Source: Bacteroidaceae bacterium (lineage in GTDB: Bacteria > Bacteroidota > Bacteroidia > Bacteroidales > Bacteroidaceae). From it: a DNA stretch of 32,196 nt. A program made the position numbers and the translations under genes. Positions within the stretch are counted from its first letter, which is position 1; the number at the start of each line of letters is the position of its first letter. The notes beneath the pieces are model-generated. The model worked only from the letters and a program-made list of their open reading frames with translations. It was not told the origin of the DNA and made no database searches. This document shows, piece by piece, positions 1-8,179 of the stretch. The stretch spans positions 1 to 32,196 of the forward strand of contig JAFYWH010000133.1 of the NCBI GenBank assembly GCA_017558175.1. The letters run 5' to 3'.

Positions 1-127
1 AAATCTATCAATTAATTTATTGACGGTTTCTGTTTTCTAACATATGTTAGAATTGTACTACTTGCTTGTTCATATCTAAATCTTTCAAAGAACTCTTCTT
101 TAAATACTTCCGTTTCGAAAGCGGATG
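1..127 (-). other. Putative rRNA-operon leader running off the left edge
   Basis: No gene is visible here. Read on the minus strand, the stretch follows two strong promoters. It contains a GAGTTCTTTGA-like segment (about 86-100) that resembles the boxA-like antitermination segment I associate with Bacteroidales 16S rRNA leaders. It also holds an exact 18-bp palindrome (35-52, TTCTAACATATGTTAGAA) that could fold in RNA. The 16S gene itself would lie beyond base 1, so the identity is inferred from leader-like features only. A strongly expressed leftward protein gene is the alternative. Confidence 0.45.
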
Positions 128-158
128 CAAAGGTAAGGGTTATTTTTGAACTACCAAA
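128..158 (-). promoter_or_regulatory. Leftward Bacteroidetes-type promoter P1
   Basis: On the minus strand TTTG (155-158) is followed after exactly 19 bases by TACCTTTG (128-135), an ideal match to the Bacteroidetes primary sigma pattern TTTG-N19-TAnnTTTG. The initiation side carries TCGAAAGCGGATGCAAA, nearly identical to the matching segment of the second promoter about 140 bp upstream. This suggests a tandem, strongly expressed promoter pair. Confidence 0.7.
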
Positions 159-268
159 ACTTTTTGAAGTTTTTTTTGAAAAAAGTTTCTTTTCAAATCG
201 GTAAGGCTAAAATCCTCATCTTTGTTCAGTATTTCATGATTACCGCGTTTCTCTCTCGAAAGCGGGTG

Positions 269-300
269 CAAAATTACTGCTTTACAACATATACTCCAAA
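269..300 (-). promoter_or_regulatory. Leftward Bacteroidetes-type promoter P2
   Basis: On the minus strand TTTG (297-300), a 20-base spacer and TAATTTTG (269-276) form a second promoter in the same direction as P1. The shared motif TCGAAAGCGG(G/A)TGCAAA shows the two are duplicated or co-conserved. Nothing between the promoters looks coding. The open frame across 146-484 on the plus strand has no coding character. Confidence 0.6.
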
Positions 301-423
301 CAATCCAGCCACTTTTTTGCTAAGTTTTTGCAAGGTTTTTCCTAAGTCACTGATACACAAAGATGTTATAGAGCATAATTCTTACATACCATCTTCACAT
401 GTTCAAATACCCTCTATACCTTA

Positions 424-1152
424 TTATTTTCGCACGCGCGTATGGTGGACTCTTTTACCACCAAACATAAATAAGGGAAGGTAACAAAATAGCTGAAATA
501 AGGCATCAACCACTCCTTCGGACATAGAAAAACATGCTGGAAACCCTGTATAAATGAAGGAAGAGAAGAATTGGACAACAAAAAACAAGGTCACAAAATA
601 GGATGCAGAACGAGAAATCAGCAAAGACATTCCTCCTACTACATCTTTCCAACCTCGGAAAACATCGGAAACATAGCCATATACCATGCCCGACAAGCCA
701 ATTCCTACCGACAAAATATAGACCAAACCTTTGGCAAATGGCGAATGATTCCAAGAACCGGTCACACTATACAGAAAATTCCAAGGTAATAATAAGGCTA
801 CTCCAACCAATACCATATATAATGCCAAAGTCACGACCGATGCAACCAATGCCCTTCGCTCCTTACGCGAAAGCTGTTTCTCCTTCCGGCAAAAACGTTT
901 CAACGCACCATACAATCCGGCACGTATTCCGATTCCCATCCCCATGAACAGAACGAGCACTATCCCCAATGCCGGAGCATGCACATAGTTCTCCACCACA
1001 TGCCCCAACATCCACCGGATACCTTCTGCACTCAACAAGCTCTGAACCTCACCTACACCATAGACACTCGCTATCCATGAAAATAAGGCCAGAACTACCG
1101 TGAGCAAGAAGAAGGTCAGGCTAATCCTGCCATGCCAAGAATCACTCTTCAT
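424..1152 (-). CDS. Miniature AbgT-like integral membrane protein (242 aa)
   Basis: The protein is strongly hydrophobic, with about five or six membrane segments (roughly 11-32, 57-80, 101-123, 141-163, 183-205, 215-232). Two blocks resemble the AbgT family (p-aminobenzoyl-glutamate/antimetabolite transporters). The first is LLSAEGIRWMLGHVVENY (39-56) followed by PALG and a Gly-rich helix ending in RAGLYGAL. The second is SPFAKGL...VYGYVSD (137-163) followed by a helix with ..FVVQFFSSF. AbgT proteins are usually about 500 aa, so the central core is missing here. The gene overlaps the response-regulator gene upstream by 11 bases, which suggests coupled translation and a link to that signalling pair. 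Transport activity is doubtful without the core; a membrane sensor or scaffold role is possible. Confidence 0.6.
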   Translation of the reverse strand: MKSDSWHGRISLTFFLLTVVLALFSWIASVYGVGEVQSLLSAEGIRWMLGHVVENYVHAPALGIVLVLFMGMGIGIRAGLYGALKRFCRKEKQLSRKERRALVASVVTLALYMVLVGVALLLPWNFLYSVTGSWNHSPFAKGLVYILSVGIGLSGMVYGYVSDVFRGWKDVVGGMSLLISRSASYFVTLFFVVQFFSSFIYTGFPACFSMSEGVVDALFQLFCYLPLFMFGGKRVHHTRVRK

Positions 1153-1870
1153 CTTCCTCCAAGTTTTCTACATCGATGATATGCAACTCGAATGCACGAG
1201 TCACCAACCGACAAGCATTCACACAACCGCGTTCCTCCGGTTTGAAAAGACGGGCGATCAGTTCATTCTGACGCTTTTCCAACGACTTCACACCGAAAGG
1301 CATTCCTTTGAGATTGGTAATCATATCCTTGGTGTACCCCAATGCCAAGTGACGCAACAAACGTTCATCGTACTCATCGATGTCGTACATGATGATGGCC
1401 TCTTGTCGACGGGTATCCAATGCCACCGATTCCTTGAAGCGAGCCACAATCTTTTCCAAAATCGGATAATTGAACACTAACTTCTTACCTTCCATTACCG
1501 CCTGTACATCTACCGCCGTAAGCAACTCACCGGTCTTCAGGATGATACCATCGGCACCGGCATTCAGGACATCTACCCACAATTTTTCGTTGAGCACCTC
1601 GCCGGTGAAAATCAACACCTTGATGTCGGGATAATTCTTCCGCAACGAAGCACAGATATCTACACCGATGGTGGTCGAACCTCCCAATCCCAAATCGAGC
1701 AACACCATATCCGGCGTATTCTTTTCCAACAATGGCCAAAACTCGGCTTCGGTCATGGCCGTACCTATCACCTCGGCATTCGGAATCTCGTGACGGAAAA
1801 TCTCCTCCGTACCCTTCAATTCCAACTTTACGTCTTCTACAATAATGACTTTAAATTTCTTTGTATCCAT
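1142..1870 (-). CDS. Two-component response regulator (242 aa)
   Basis: The N-terminal receiver domain (about 6-125) is complete: acidic pair E12-D13, phospho-acceptor D59 in MVLLDLGLGG, switch residue T89 in LIFTGE, and conserved K112 in ILKTGE. The C-terminal part (about 160-230) contains a helical stretch around YDERLLRHLALGYTKDMI that looks like a weak LuxR-type helix-turn-helix, so DNA binding is likely but not certain. It lies 21 bp downstream of the sensor kinase gene and its last codons overlap the membrane-protein gene downstream. The three therefore form one operon, and the kinase is its probable phosphodonor. Confidence 0.85.
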   Translation of the reverse strand: MDTKKFKVIIVEDVKLELKGTEEIFRHEIPNAEVIGTAMTEAEFWPLLEKNTPDMVLLDLGLGGSTTIGVDICASLRKNYPDIKVLIFTGEVLNEKLWVDVLNAGADGIILKTGELLTAVDVQAVMEGKKLVFNYPILEKIVARFKESVALDTRRQEAIIMYDIDEYDERLLRHLALGYTKDMITNLKGMPFGVKSLEKRQNELIARLFKPEERGCVNACRLVTRAFELHIIDVENLEEDEE

Positions 1871-1891
1871 AATACTTCCTTTTTTATCTTT

Positions 1892-4800
1892 TTATCGTGC
1901 CGGAATGGTAAACCAAACCATGAATCCGCCTCCCTCTGCCATACAAGCATTGATGCGACAACCCCGACGGCCGGCAAACTCGTCGTGATCACGAATGATT
2001 TGTTTGCATACCAGATATTCCGTTCCGGTAAGCACTTCTTCGCCCCGATGTTGCATCCGCGAAAGATGCGGATAGAACAACTGGTTCAATTCTTCTTGCG
2101 AATATTCCCGACGACGGTCGATGAACTCGAAACGTACGAAGCTACCTTCCTTGTATGCCCGGCACTCCAATTGTCCGTCGCAAGGATATGTCAATGCCTC
2201 GTTCACCAGATTCTCCAACAAGAACTTCAACTGAATGGCATCTCCTATCACCGAGACTGGCTCCGATTCCATCTTCCAATCCAAACGGAAAGGCAATTTT
2301 CGGGTTGCCCGCTTGAAATATTTACCGGCAGATTCCAACAATCCGGACACTTCCACCACTCCCCGGCGGAAGGTGACTTCCTCCAACTGACGGGATGCAC
2401 ACGAACTGAGAATGGTAAACACATCCTTATAATATACGATGAGTTCCGAAATCGTTTCCACCTGCCGACGCTCGTCCTCCTCATTCATGCCCTCTTGCAA
2501 ACGATCGACAATCTGCTTGATGCGGTTGGGATAATAAATGGTTTCGTGCTTGATGGTGGACAAGCAATTGTCGAGCACCATGTTCTGCACATGAAGCTGA
2601 TGTTCCTCGCGAAGTACCCGCCGAGCCTCATCCTGCGCCACCTCGATATCCCGATACTTCTGAGCTACCCTTTCGATAGCATTGTACACCAATATGGCTA
2701 CATATCCTACCACCAATTCCAGCATCAACCGATCGTCCTCCTTGCCCCGATGAAACGCACATCGCAAGCCCAACACACCCAAACAACGGTCTTCACCCGC
2801 CACCTTGAGCGAGAGAGGCAAGCACCAAGTTTTCTTCTCCACATTCCACTCGGCAAGTTTTTTGTCGAATACCCGATTCATTTCTTCCTTCAACTCCTCC
2901 TCGCCCTCTTCCTTGGCAGAGAAAGCAAAATGCAAATCCGATGCTCCCTCGGCTACGACACCGATGCCCAGTACATCGAGCGAAACCAATTCGTTCAGTT
3001 CCTTGGCCAAGACATCGACCAACTGAGAAACGAACTCCGCACTCTCTTCTTGCCAAGTGGCAGGAACCGACAGGGCCTTGCGATTGATTTCCAGCACCTG
3101 CTCCAAACCAAACCGATAGTTGAGCCAATGACGCCAATGCAACAAGTAATACCCCACCAACAAAGCCAACAACAATGCCACACAAAGCATAATGGCGATG
3201 GTCTTGTTGATGGACGACAACTTCATGCGTTCGCAATATTGTTCCAAAGAACCGTCCACACTAATCTGCTTATACAAAGACACATACGCCTGATTATTAT
3301 ACCGATAGGCATCGAGTTCACCCAAAGCCAAATAGGCCACGGCCGCCTCGTTGCGGACATCGAGCAACGTATAATAATCCGTGTCGAAATTGGAGGTAAA
3401 CCAACCCAACTCGGCAGATGCACCCTCGCCCACCAATTGCAACTGAGGAGCTACAAAATCGGCATACTTCATGAAATGCCTGTTCAAGCAAGCCAATGTG
3501 CTATCGGCATACGCCAAGGCTTGTTCATATTTTCCTTCGAGATTGGCTTGATACACACGTTCGGACAGACGATTGGCTTCCACCAACAAGGAATCGTACA
3601 TTACGGAATCCATCGGAAGAACCTCTTGTCCATTCTCTACCGATGTTGACACTCCCGACCGGCATCCGCCCAACAAGACAGACACCATGAGCAAGCATAC
3701 ACCCAGTGCCCGTTGCACCCCTTTAGGCAAGCGGAAATAGAAACGGCTACCCTTGCCTGGCTTGCTATCTATCTGGAAACAACATACGCGGAAGAAGTCG
3801 TTCGTCTTGCGGTATTTTTCGATGATGCCCTTGCAATTCATCAAGCCGAATCCACCTCCCTTGTTCTTCTGCAAAGCCTCTACATCTGATGCCGTGCGGA
3901 TACCAATCTTGCCCGAATCGTACACCTTTTCGTTCAGGATGCAAGCTACATCTTCCTCGGCCAATCCAGAGCCATTGTCTTGTACGGATATTTCAACGTA
4001 ATCTTCCGTTTCTTCGGCATAGACCTGAATCTCTCCACCCTGTTGGGTATACTTGCGGGCATTCTCCATCAGCGTGTTGAGCATGAACAAAGTCAGCGCC
4101 TTGTCCGCCTTCACCCAAGCGTCGGTAGGTTTTACCGAAAACGCCTGCATCTTCAGGTCGAAATTCCTCCGTCCCTTCTGCAAGACCTCGAATAGCGGAG
4201 CCAAGGCAAAGTTCTCTACATGCAAGCTCAACGAACCTTGTCGCATCTTGATCCAAAGCGCCAAGATGTCGTTGTACTCCTTGATGCGAGTAACCAGTTC
4301 GCTCATGTACTGATACTTTCCTTCCTTGATGTCCTTGCGCGACAAATATCCGAAAGCGAGCAACTTGTGCACCTCGTTTACCACCCTATCTATATAAGGT
4401 GTAATGCCTGCCACGAGGAAGAGGCAAGCCTTCTTTACCAAATTCTGACGCTTGTTTTCTACCAGATGTTGCTCGTGCACATATTGCTCTTTTTCCAAAC
4501 GACGACGCTCATCGCCGAGGAGAATCATGGCCAAGCCGTTCTCCAATGTCCACGAGAGATAAGGGACAATCACCTCGAGCAAGGCTCTTTCTTCTTTGCG
4601 GATGCCGGTTGGCACTTCCACCTCCCACACTCCGATGATTCTGCCTTCGGAGTCTTTCAACAAGAATTCCTTGTCCGATGGTTTAGGCAATTTCTCCTCT
4701 TCACCTACCGGACGAATGGACATGCCCGTAGCACCTACCAAGGTCATGAGCTTCTGCTTTACAGATGCCAGGATGGCTTCGGTCACATCCTCCAGTTCCT

Positions 4801-6283
4801 CCGCATCCGATGGCACAGAGGCGGTGATTTCCCGACTAATTTCCAATGCCTCCTTCAAGCGCTCCACATAGCGGGTATTGCGGATTTTCCACCGGCGGTT
4901 CAGGTAGATCATCAAGCACACGAGCACCACCAATCCGCCCAAGACCAACGCCAAGAGTAGATTCAACATGTCCGATTCCTTTTCCAATGCAAGGTATCGG
5001 CTCTCCAGTTCCTTGTCCTGACGGGTATAGTCGAGGATATCCAGATAAATGTTTCGATTGTAATCCGATTGCGGTTTCATGCCCAAAGCCGAGTAGGTCA
5101 CGCTGAGTTGCTCGCGAAGACGGGCAATCCATTCGGGCACGGTCTTGATGCCCTCGGCATTGATCCAATTCAATTCGATGGATTCGGTGGCCTCCGGAAT
5201 GTAAGGCTTCAGCCTATCCAATGTATCGTGACAATGATAGAACTTTTCGTGATGAAGGTTGACATACGAGAGCGCTTCGCCGAGCATGTCCAAGGCCTCA
5301 TCGTGCGCCCCCAACTCGTTGTAACAGGATGCCAATGTGCGGTAAGTTCCCGATATCTGATACCAGTCGTCGTACTGCTTGAAAAGCTTCAAGGCACTCT
5401 CGGCCAAGGCCATGACCAGCTCCTCGCGAGGCAAGTTTGCCGGATTGAGCATCAGCATCATTCTCGGTCGGTTTTTTACGAGAATATCGAAGTTCTTCCG
5501 GTTCTTCAGCAACTCCGCCATGGCTTGCGAAGCATTTGCCTCGAAATACACATAGCCTTGTTCATGGCTCAGCATGAGACAATCCATCAGATAGTCGAAC
5601 TCGCCTACGAGCACATCCTTCGGAGTCGATGCCTGATACATGCCTCCGGAACCTTTCATGTAATAATAGTACAGCAATTGGGAAGTGTCGCCCTCGAGCT
5701 CCGCGTTGACATCAATCTCATCGATGGCTTCGAGCGACTGGGCTTCTTGTTCCAAGTAATAATAGTATACAGACGATGTAATGGAGAACTCCGAGCAGGC
5801 ATAATGGAACCGGCGGAGGAAATCAGGATTCTTCAAGGCTTCTTCATCCTCGCCAATACGCTTGATGCGACGGAGGGCACTGTTGCGATAATCATAGAAT
5901 TCCTTGTTCATGGCCGTGCGCTGGCATATCTTCATCATGCCCACATCGGCCACCAGGCATTCCAGCTCGTTGGTGGTGATATCGTACACCTCGGCAAAGA
6001 GGCTGTCCGCCTTCTCGAAATTCATGCGGATAAAGGAGCAGAACGCCAAATTGTTCAGCGCCTCGGCTTGGATGGACGGGGATTCCTTGCCCACTTCCAA
6101 CGCCTCCTGAGCCAATGCCTCAGACAGATGCCAATCCTTGTATCGCACCTCGTACGCCTCGCGGTTCAAGGAGTCCGCCCGAAGAAACGCATCAGCCTTC
6201 CGTCCTCCCTCACCGCAGGCAAGGAAAGACATGGCCGAGCACAAAGTGGCCACCCATAGCAAAGCTAAAAGTCCCTTTTTCAT
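1892..6283 (-). CDS. Tandem (double) TPR sensor histidine kinase, DUF5112/DUF5113-like, 1463 aa
   Basis: Two sensor-kinase-like halves are fused. Half 1 has a lipoprotein-like signal (FLAC, about C23), a periplasmic TPR-like region with IYLDILD near its end, a membrane helix (about 441-461), a GAF-like region and an HATPase domain with N-box NTLMENARKYT (736-746), G1 DNGSGL (769-774) and G2 GGGFGLMN (809-816). Half 2 begins with an internal second signal-like helix ending in LLGGC (C874). It has a periplasmic segment, a membrane helix (1027-1049), a GAF-like region and a HisKA-like H-box IKHETIYYP (H1246), but its ATPase region lacks the DxGxG motif (DRRRE near 1389). The H-box position in half 1 has no His. 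The ATG at 6283 was chosen; an upstream TTG (6295) lies inside the -7 promoter box. The DUF names are recalled, not searched. Confidence 0.8.
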   Translation of the reverse strand: MKKGLLALLWVATLCSAMSFLACGEGGRKADAFLRADSLNREAYEVRYKDWHLSEALAQEALEVGKESPSIQAEALNNLAFCSFIRMNFEKADSLFAEVYDITTNELECLVADVGMMKICQRTAMNKEFYDYRNSALRRIKRIGEDEEALKNPDFLRRFHYACSEFSITSSVYYYYLEQEAQSLEAIDEIDVNAELEGDTSQLLYYYYMKGSGGMYQASTPKDVLVGEFDYLMDCLMLSHEQGYVYFEANASQAMAELLKNRKNFDILVKNRPRMMLMLNPANLPREELVMALAESALKLFKQYDDWYQISGTYRTLASCYNELGAHDEALDMLGEALSYVNLHHEKFYHCHDTLDRLKPYIPEATESIELNWINAEGIKTVPEWIARLREQLSVTYSALGMKPQSDYNRNIYLDILDYTRQDKELESRYLALEKESDMLNLLLALVLGGLVVLVCLMIYLNRRWKIRNTRYVERLKEALEISREITASVPSDAEELEDVTEAILASVKQKLMTLVGATGMSIRPVGEEEKLPKPSDKEFLLKDSEGRIIGVWEVEVPTGIRKEERALLEVIVPYLSWTLENGLAMILLGDERRRLEKEQYVHEQHLVENKRQNLVKKACLFLVAGITPYIDRVVNEVHKLLAFGYLSRKDIKEGKYQYMSELVTRIKEYNDILALWIKMRQGSLSLHVENFALAPLFEVLQKGRRNFDLKMQAFSVKPTDAWVKADKALTLFMLNTLMENARKYTQQGGEIQVYAEETEDYVEISVQDNGSGLAEEDVACILNEKVYDSGKIGIRTASDVEALQKNKGGGFGLMNCKGIIEKYRKTNDFFRVCCFQIDSKPGKGSRFYFRLPKGVQRALGVCLLMVSVLLGGCRSGVSTSVENGQEVLPMDSVMYDSLLVEANRLSERVYQANLEGKYEQALAYADSTLACLNRHFMKYADFVAPQLQLVGEGASAELGWFTSNFDTDYYTLLDVRNEAAVAYLALGELDAYRYNNQAYVSLYKQISVDGSLEQYCERMKLSSINKTIAIMLCVALLLALLVGYYLLHWRHWLNYRFGLEQVLEINRKALSVPATWQEESAEFVSQLVDVLAKELNELVSLDVLGIGVVAEGASDLHFAFSAKEEGEEELKEEMNRVFDKKLAEWNVEKKTWCLPLSLKVAGEDRCLGVLGLRCAFHRGKEDDRLMLELVVGYVAILVYNAIERVAQKYRDIEVAQDEARRVLREEHQLHVQNMVLDNCLSTIKHETIYYPNRIKQIVDRLQEGMNEEDERRQVETISELIVYYKDVFTILSSCASRQLEEVTFRRGVVEVSGLLESAGKYFKRATRKLPFRLDWKMESEPVSVIGDAIQLKFLLENLVNEALTYPCDGQLECRAYKEGSFVRFEFIDRRREYSQEELNQLFYPHLSRMQHRGEEVLTGTEYLVCKQIIRDHDEFAGRRGCRINACMAEGGGFMVWFTIPAR

Positions 6284-6292
6284 AGTAGACTC

Positions 6293-6300
6293 CAAAGGTA
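6293..6300 (-). promoter_or_regulatory. -7 box for the sensor-kinase operon
   Basis: TACCTTTG on the minus strand matches the Bacteroidetes -7 consensus exactly. It ends only 9 bases before the ATG at 6283, with TTTT about 19 bases upstream as a weak -33. If it is used, the mRNA would be leaderless or nearly so. Confidence 0.45.
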
Positions 6301-6335
6301 ATGAAAAAATCCGTGCCTAAAAAATATAACTCAAG

Positions 6336-6465
6336 TTATTATCCCCCTTGTGAAGGGGGCCAGGGGGATGTTCCATTGGCTTTGACGTCCTTTATGAATA
6401 AGTAAAATGTTTACCATTTCTAATAGAACATCCCCCAACCCCCTTCACAAGGGGGATTATTACTT
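6336..6465. repeat. Dispersed G/C-run inverted repeat, copy 1
   Basis: The left arm contains CCCCCTTGTGAAGGGGG, then CCAGGGGGATGTTC. The right arm, about 50 bp further on, is its near-exact inverse (GAACATCCCCC, then CCCCCTTCACAAGGGGG). Each arm is itself a hairpin, so the element can fold as a compound stem. A second copy lies at 12551-12667. It is non-coding and fills the gap between the kinase promoter and the Hc1 gene terminator. Confidence 0.8.
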
Positions 6466-6472
6466 CGTAACT

Positions 6473-6510
6473 AAAAAATAAGTGGATGCGCATTCAAACA
6501 CACCCACTTT
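6473..6510 (-). terminator. Rho-independent terminator after the Hc1-like gene
   Basis: The minus-strand stem AAGTGGGTGTG/CGCATCCACTT (6499-6509 with 6480-6490, one G:U and one mismatch-tolerant pair) is followed by an uninterrupted T-tract (complement of 6473-6478). It sits 28 bp past the stop of the histone-like gene. Confidence 0.65.
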
Positions 6511-6537
6511 AAATCTTTTCCGAATTTCTTCCGAAAA

Positions 6538-6714
6538 TTACTGCTTTGACTGTTCCAAAGAAGCTTTTCTGAATTCCTTCAATACCTTTTCCAAGTCCAA
6601 CGATACCTTACGAGCACGAGTACCAGCAGCCTTGTTACCCTTTTCAGCTTGAGCAGCAGCATCCACCAACAACGCTTCGCTCATTTCCTTGATTTTTTCG
6701 ATCAATTCGTTCAT
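6538..6714 (-). CDS. Hc1-like histone H1 family protein (58 aa)
   Basis: This short lysine-rich protein starts MNELIEKIKEMSEALL and contains the run KGNKAAGTRARKVSLDLEK (25-43). It ends in a helical EFRKASLEQSKQ tail. The GNKAAGTRARK core is typical of the small Hc1-like histone proteins of Bacteroidetes, which are thought to coat and compact DNA. It is a single-gene unit with its own terminator. A plausible promoter lies upstream (TTTG-N18-TAATTTAG on the minus strand near 6785-6815). It is unrelated to the neighbouring kinase operon apart from direction. Confidence 0.85.
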   Translation of the reverse strand: MNELIEKIKEMSEALLVDAAAQAEKGNKAAGTRARKVSLDLEKVLKEFRKASLEQSKQ

Positions 6715-6875
6715 AATACTTATTTTATCTGATTTATGTTATCTTCGTATCGACTTCCGATTGCTTACTACCGATTTCCGTGGCTAAATTACTAAAAAAG
6801 ATTGTAAAACAAATATTTAACCAAGAATTTTATTCAAAAAATGTCCAATATTATCTACGTTATGCAAAATCCTCG

Positions 6876-6883
6876 TATCTTTG
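6876..6883 (+). promoter_or_regulatory. -7 box for the alkaline phosphatase gene
   Basis: TATCTTTG is a perfect -7 element, placing transcription start near 6890 and giving a leader of about 25 bases. No clear -33 TTTG is present at the right distance, so an activator may be needed. The box overlaps the TTG of a longer possible reading frame, which argues for the ATG at 6914 as the true start. Confidence 0.5.
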
Positions 6884-6913
6884 TTCCAAAGAAACAATGA
6901 AAAACCACTATTT

Positions 6914-8101
6914 ATGAAAAAGATTTGTCTGATTTCGGCAGCCATGCTCTCGCTCTTCACGGCGACATCTTGTTGCAACAAGGCCGAAGAAAAGCCTCAA
7001 GTAAAGAATGTTATCTATCTGATTGGTGATGGCATGGGATTCGGTGCCGTATCTTCTCTGCTCCTTGCCGAAGATGGCGTGACCGGATTCGAACAAGCGC
7101 CCGTCATCGGTCTCTCGGAAACCTGCTCGGCCAACAACTATGTGACCGACTCGCCTGCCGGAGGTACAGCCTTGGCTACCGGCACCCGCACCAAGAACGG
7201 ATACCTGGGCGTTGACCCCGACGGACAGCAGCTCACAAGCGTTCTTCGCAAGGCTCAGGCCATGGGCAAGCGAAGCGGTATCGTGGTGAACACCACGCTG
7301 ACCGAAGCCACTCCAGGTGCTTTCTATGCCGGTGTAACCAACCGCAACATGACTTACGACATCGCCAAGCAGTTCACCGAAAGCCAGGTGGATGTAGCCA
7401 TCGGTGCTGGTCTTAGTGCATTCATCAACCGTCCGGATTCAGTAGACCTTACAGCTACACTCATAGAAAAAGGTTATGATGTCTATTTGGATTGGAAATC
7501 CGTATTGAATACCTCTTCCGACAAGTTTGTAGGTATCCTTACCATGGGTGATGTACACCGCAGAAACAAATCAAGCAACACTACCGCCAGTGCAGCCGAT
7601 GGTGCTGAAGTATGCCTGGCCGCCAAACTGGCAGCAGCTTCGGAAGAAAGCGGTGACACGACTCGCCTTTCGGAACCTACCGTATACTTGCAAAAGGCAA
7701 CCCAGAAGGCATTGGAAGTCCTCTCCCGCGACAACAAGCAAGGCTTCTTCCTGATGATCGAGAGCGCCATCATCGACGGATATGGCCATAACAACGACTC
7801 GGACGGCATGATTGTGGAAATGAAGGAATTCGACAACACCTTGCGCCAATTGGTGGCTTATGTGAACGAGCACCCGGAAACCCTTCTGGTGGTAACAGCC
7901 GACCACGAAACCGGTGGCACAGCCGTGGCATACAATAGCCATGAAGTGGGCAATCCAACGCCTGTAAAGCTCTCGTTCAGCACCAAGGGACATAGCGGTA
8001 CCGTCGTGCCTATCTTCGCTTACGGAGCTGGCGCAGAAGCCTTTGCAGGCATCATGAAGAACATGGACCTGCCGAAGAAGATTGAGGAGCTGATGAAGTA
8101 A
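6914..8101 (+). CDS. Alkaline phosphatase, PhoA family, lipoprotein (395 aa)
   Basis: This metal-dependent phosphomonoesterase is probably anchored outside the cytoplasm. The signal peptide ends in TATSC (C20), an SPII-type site. The metal-binding/active-site motifs of the family are present in order: IGDGMG (37-42), the phosphoserine nucleophile S80 in VTDSPAGGTALATG, ESAIIDGYGHNND in place of the usual ExxxIDxxxH, TADHETGG (D330, H331) and KGHSGTVVPIFAYGAGAEAF (H360). Length and motif spacing are complete. It stands alone, preceded by a -7 box and followed by a repeat-rich gap. Substrate preference cannot be read from sequence. Phosphate release from organic phosphates in the gut is the likely role. 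Confidence 0.93.
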   Translation: MKKICLISAAMLSLFTATSCCNKAEEKPQVKNVIYLIGDGMGFGAVSSLLLAEDGVTGFEQAPVIGLSETCSANNYVTDSPAGGTALATGTRTKNGYLGVDPDGQQLTSVLRKAQAMGKRSGIVVNTTLTEATPGAFYAGVTNRNMTYDIAKQFTESQVDVAIGAGLSAFINRPDSVDLTATLIEKGYDVYLDWKSVLNTSSDKFVGILTMGDVHRRNKSSNTTASAADGAEVCLAAKLAAASEESGDTTRLSEPTVYLQKATQKALEVLSRDNKQGFFLMIESAIIDGYGHNNDSDGMIVEMKEFDNTLRQLVAYVNEHPETLLVVTADHETGGTAVAYNSHEVGNPTPVKLSFSTKGHSGTVVPIFAYGAGAEAFAGIMKNMDLPKKIEELMK

Positions 8102-8179
8102 AAAAAACACATATCCTTACAACGAGACAGCCTTGGAACACATTTGCTTTCAGGGCAGTTTCCATTTGCAGACTACGGT

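Noticed and set aside
146-484. A 112-codon plus-strand frame at the left edge
   Set aside because: It crosses two minus-strand promoters and the end of the AbgT-like gene, and its composition is A/T-driven.
1790-3649. A 619-codon plus-strand open frame opposite the double kinase
   Set aside because: It is the antisense shadow of a GC-biased coding strand; it has no domains and no ribosome site, while the minus strand shows clear kinase motifs.
5069-6259. A 396-codon plus-strand open frame
   Set aside because: It mirrors the TPR region of the kinase and is His/Leu/Gln-rich, without recognisable motifs.
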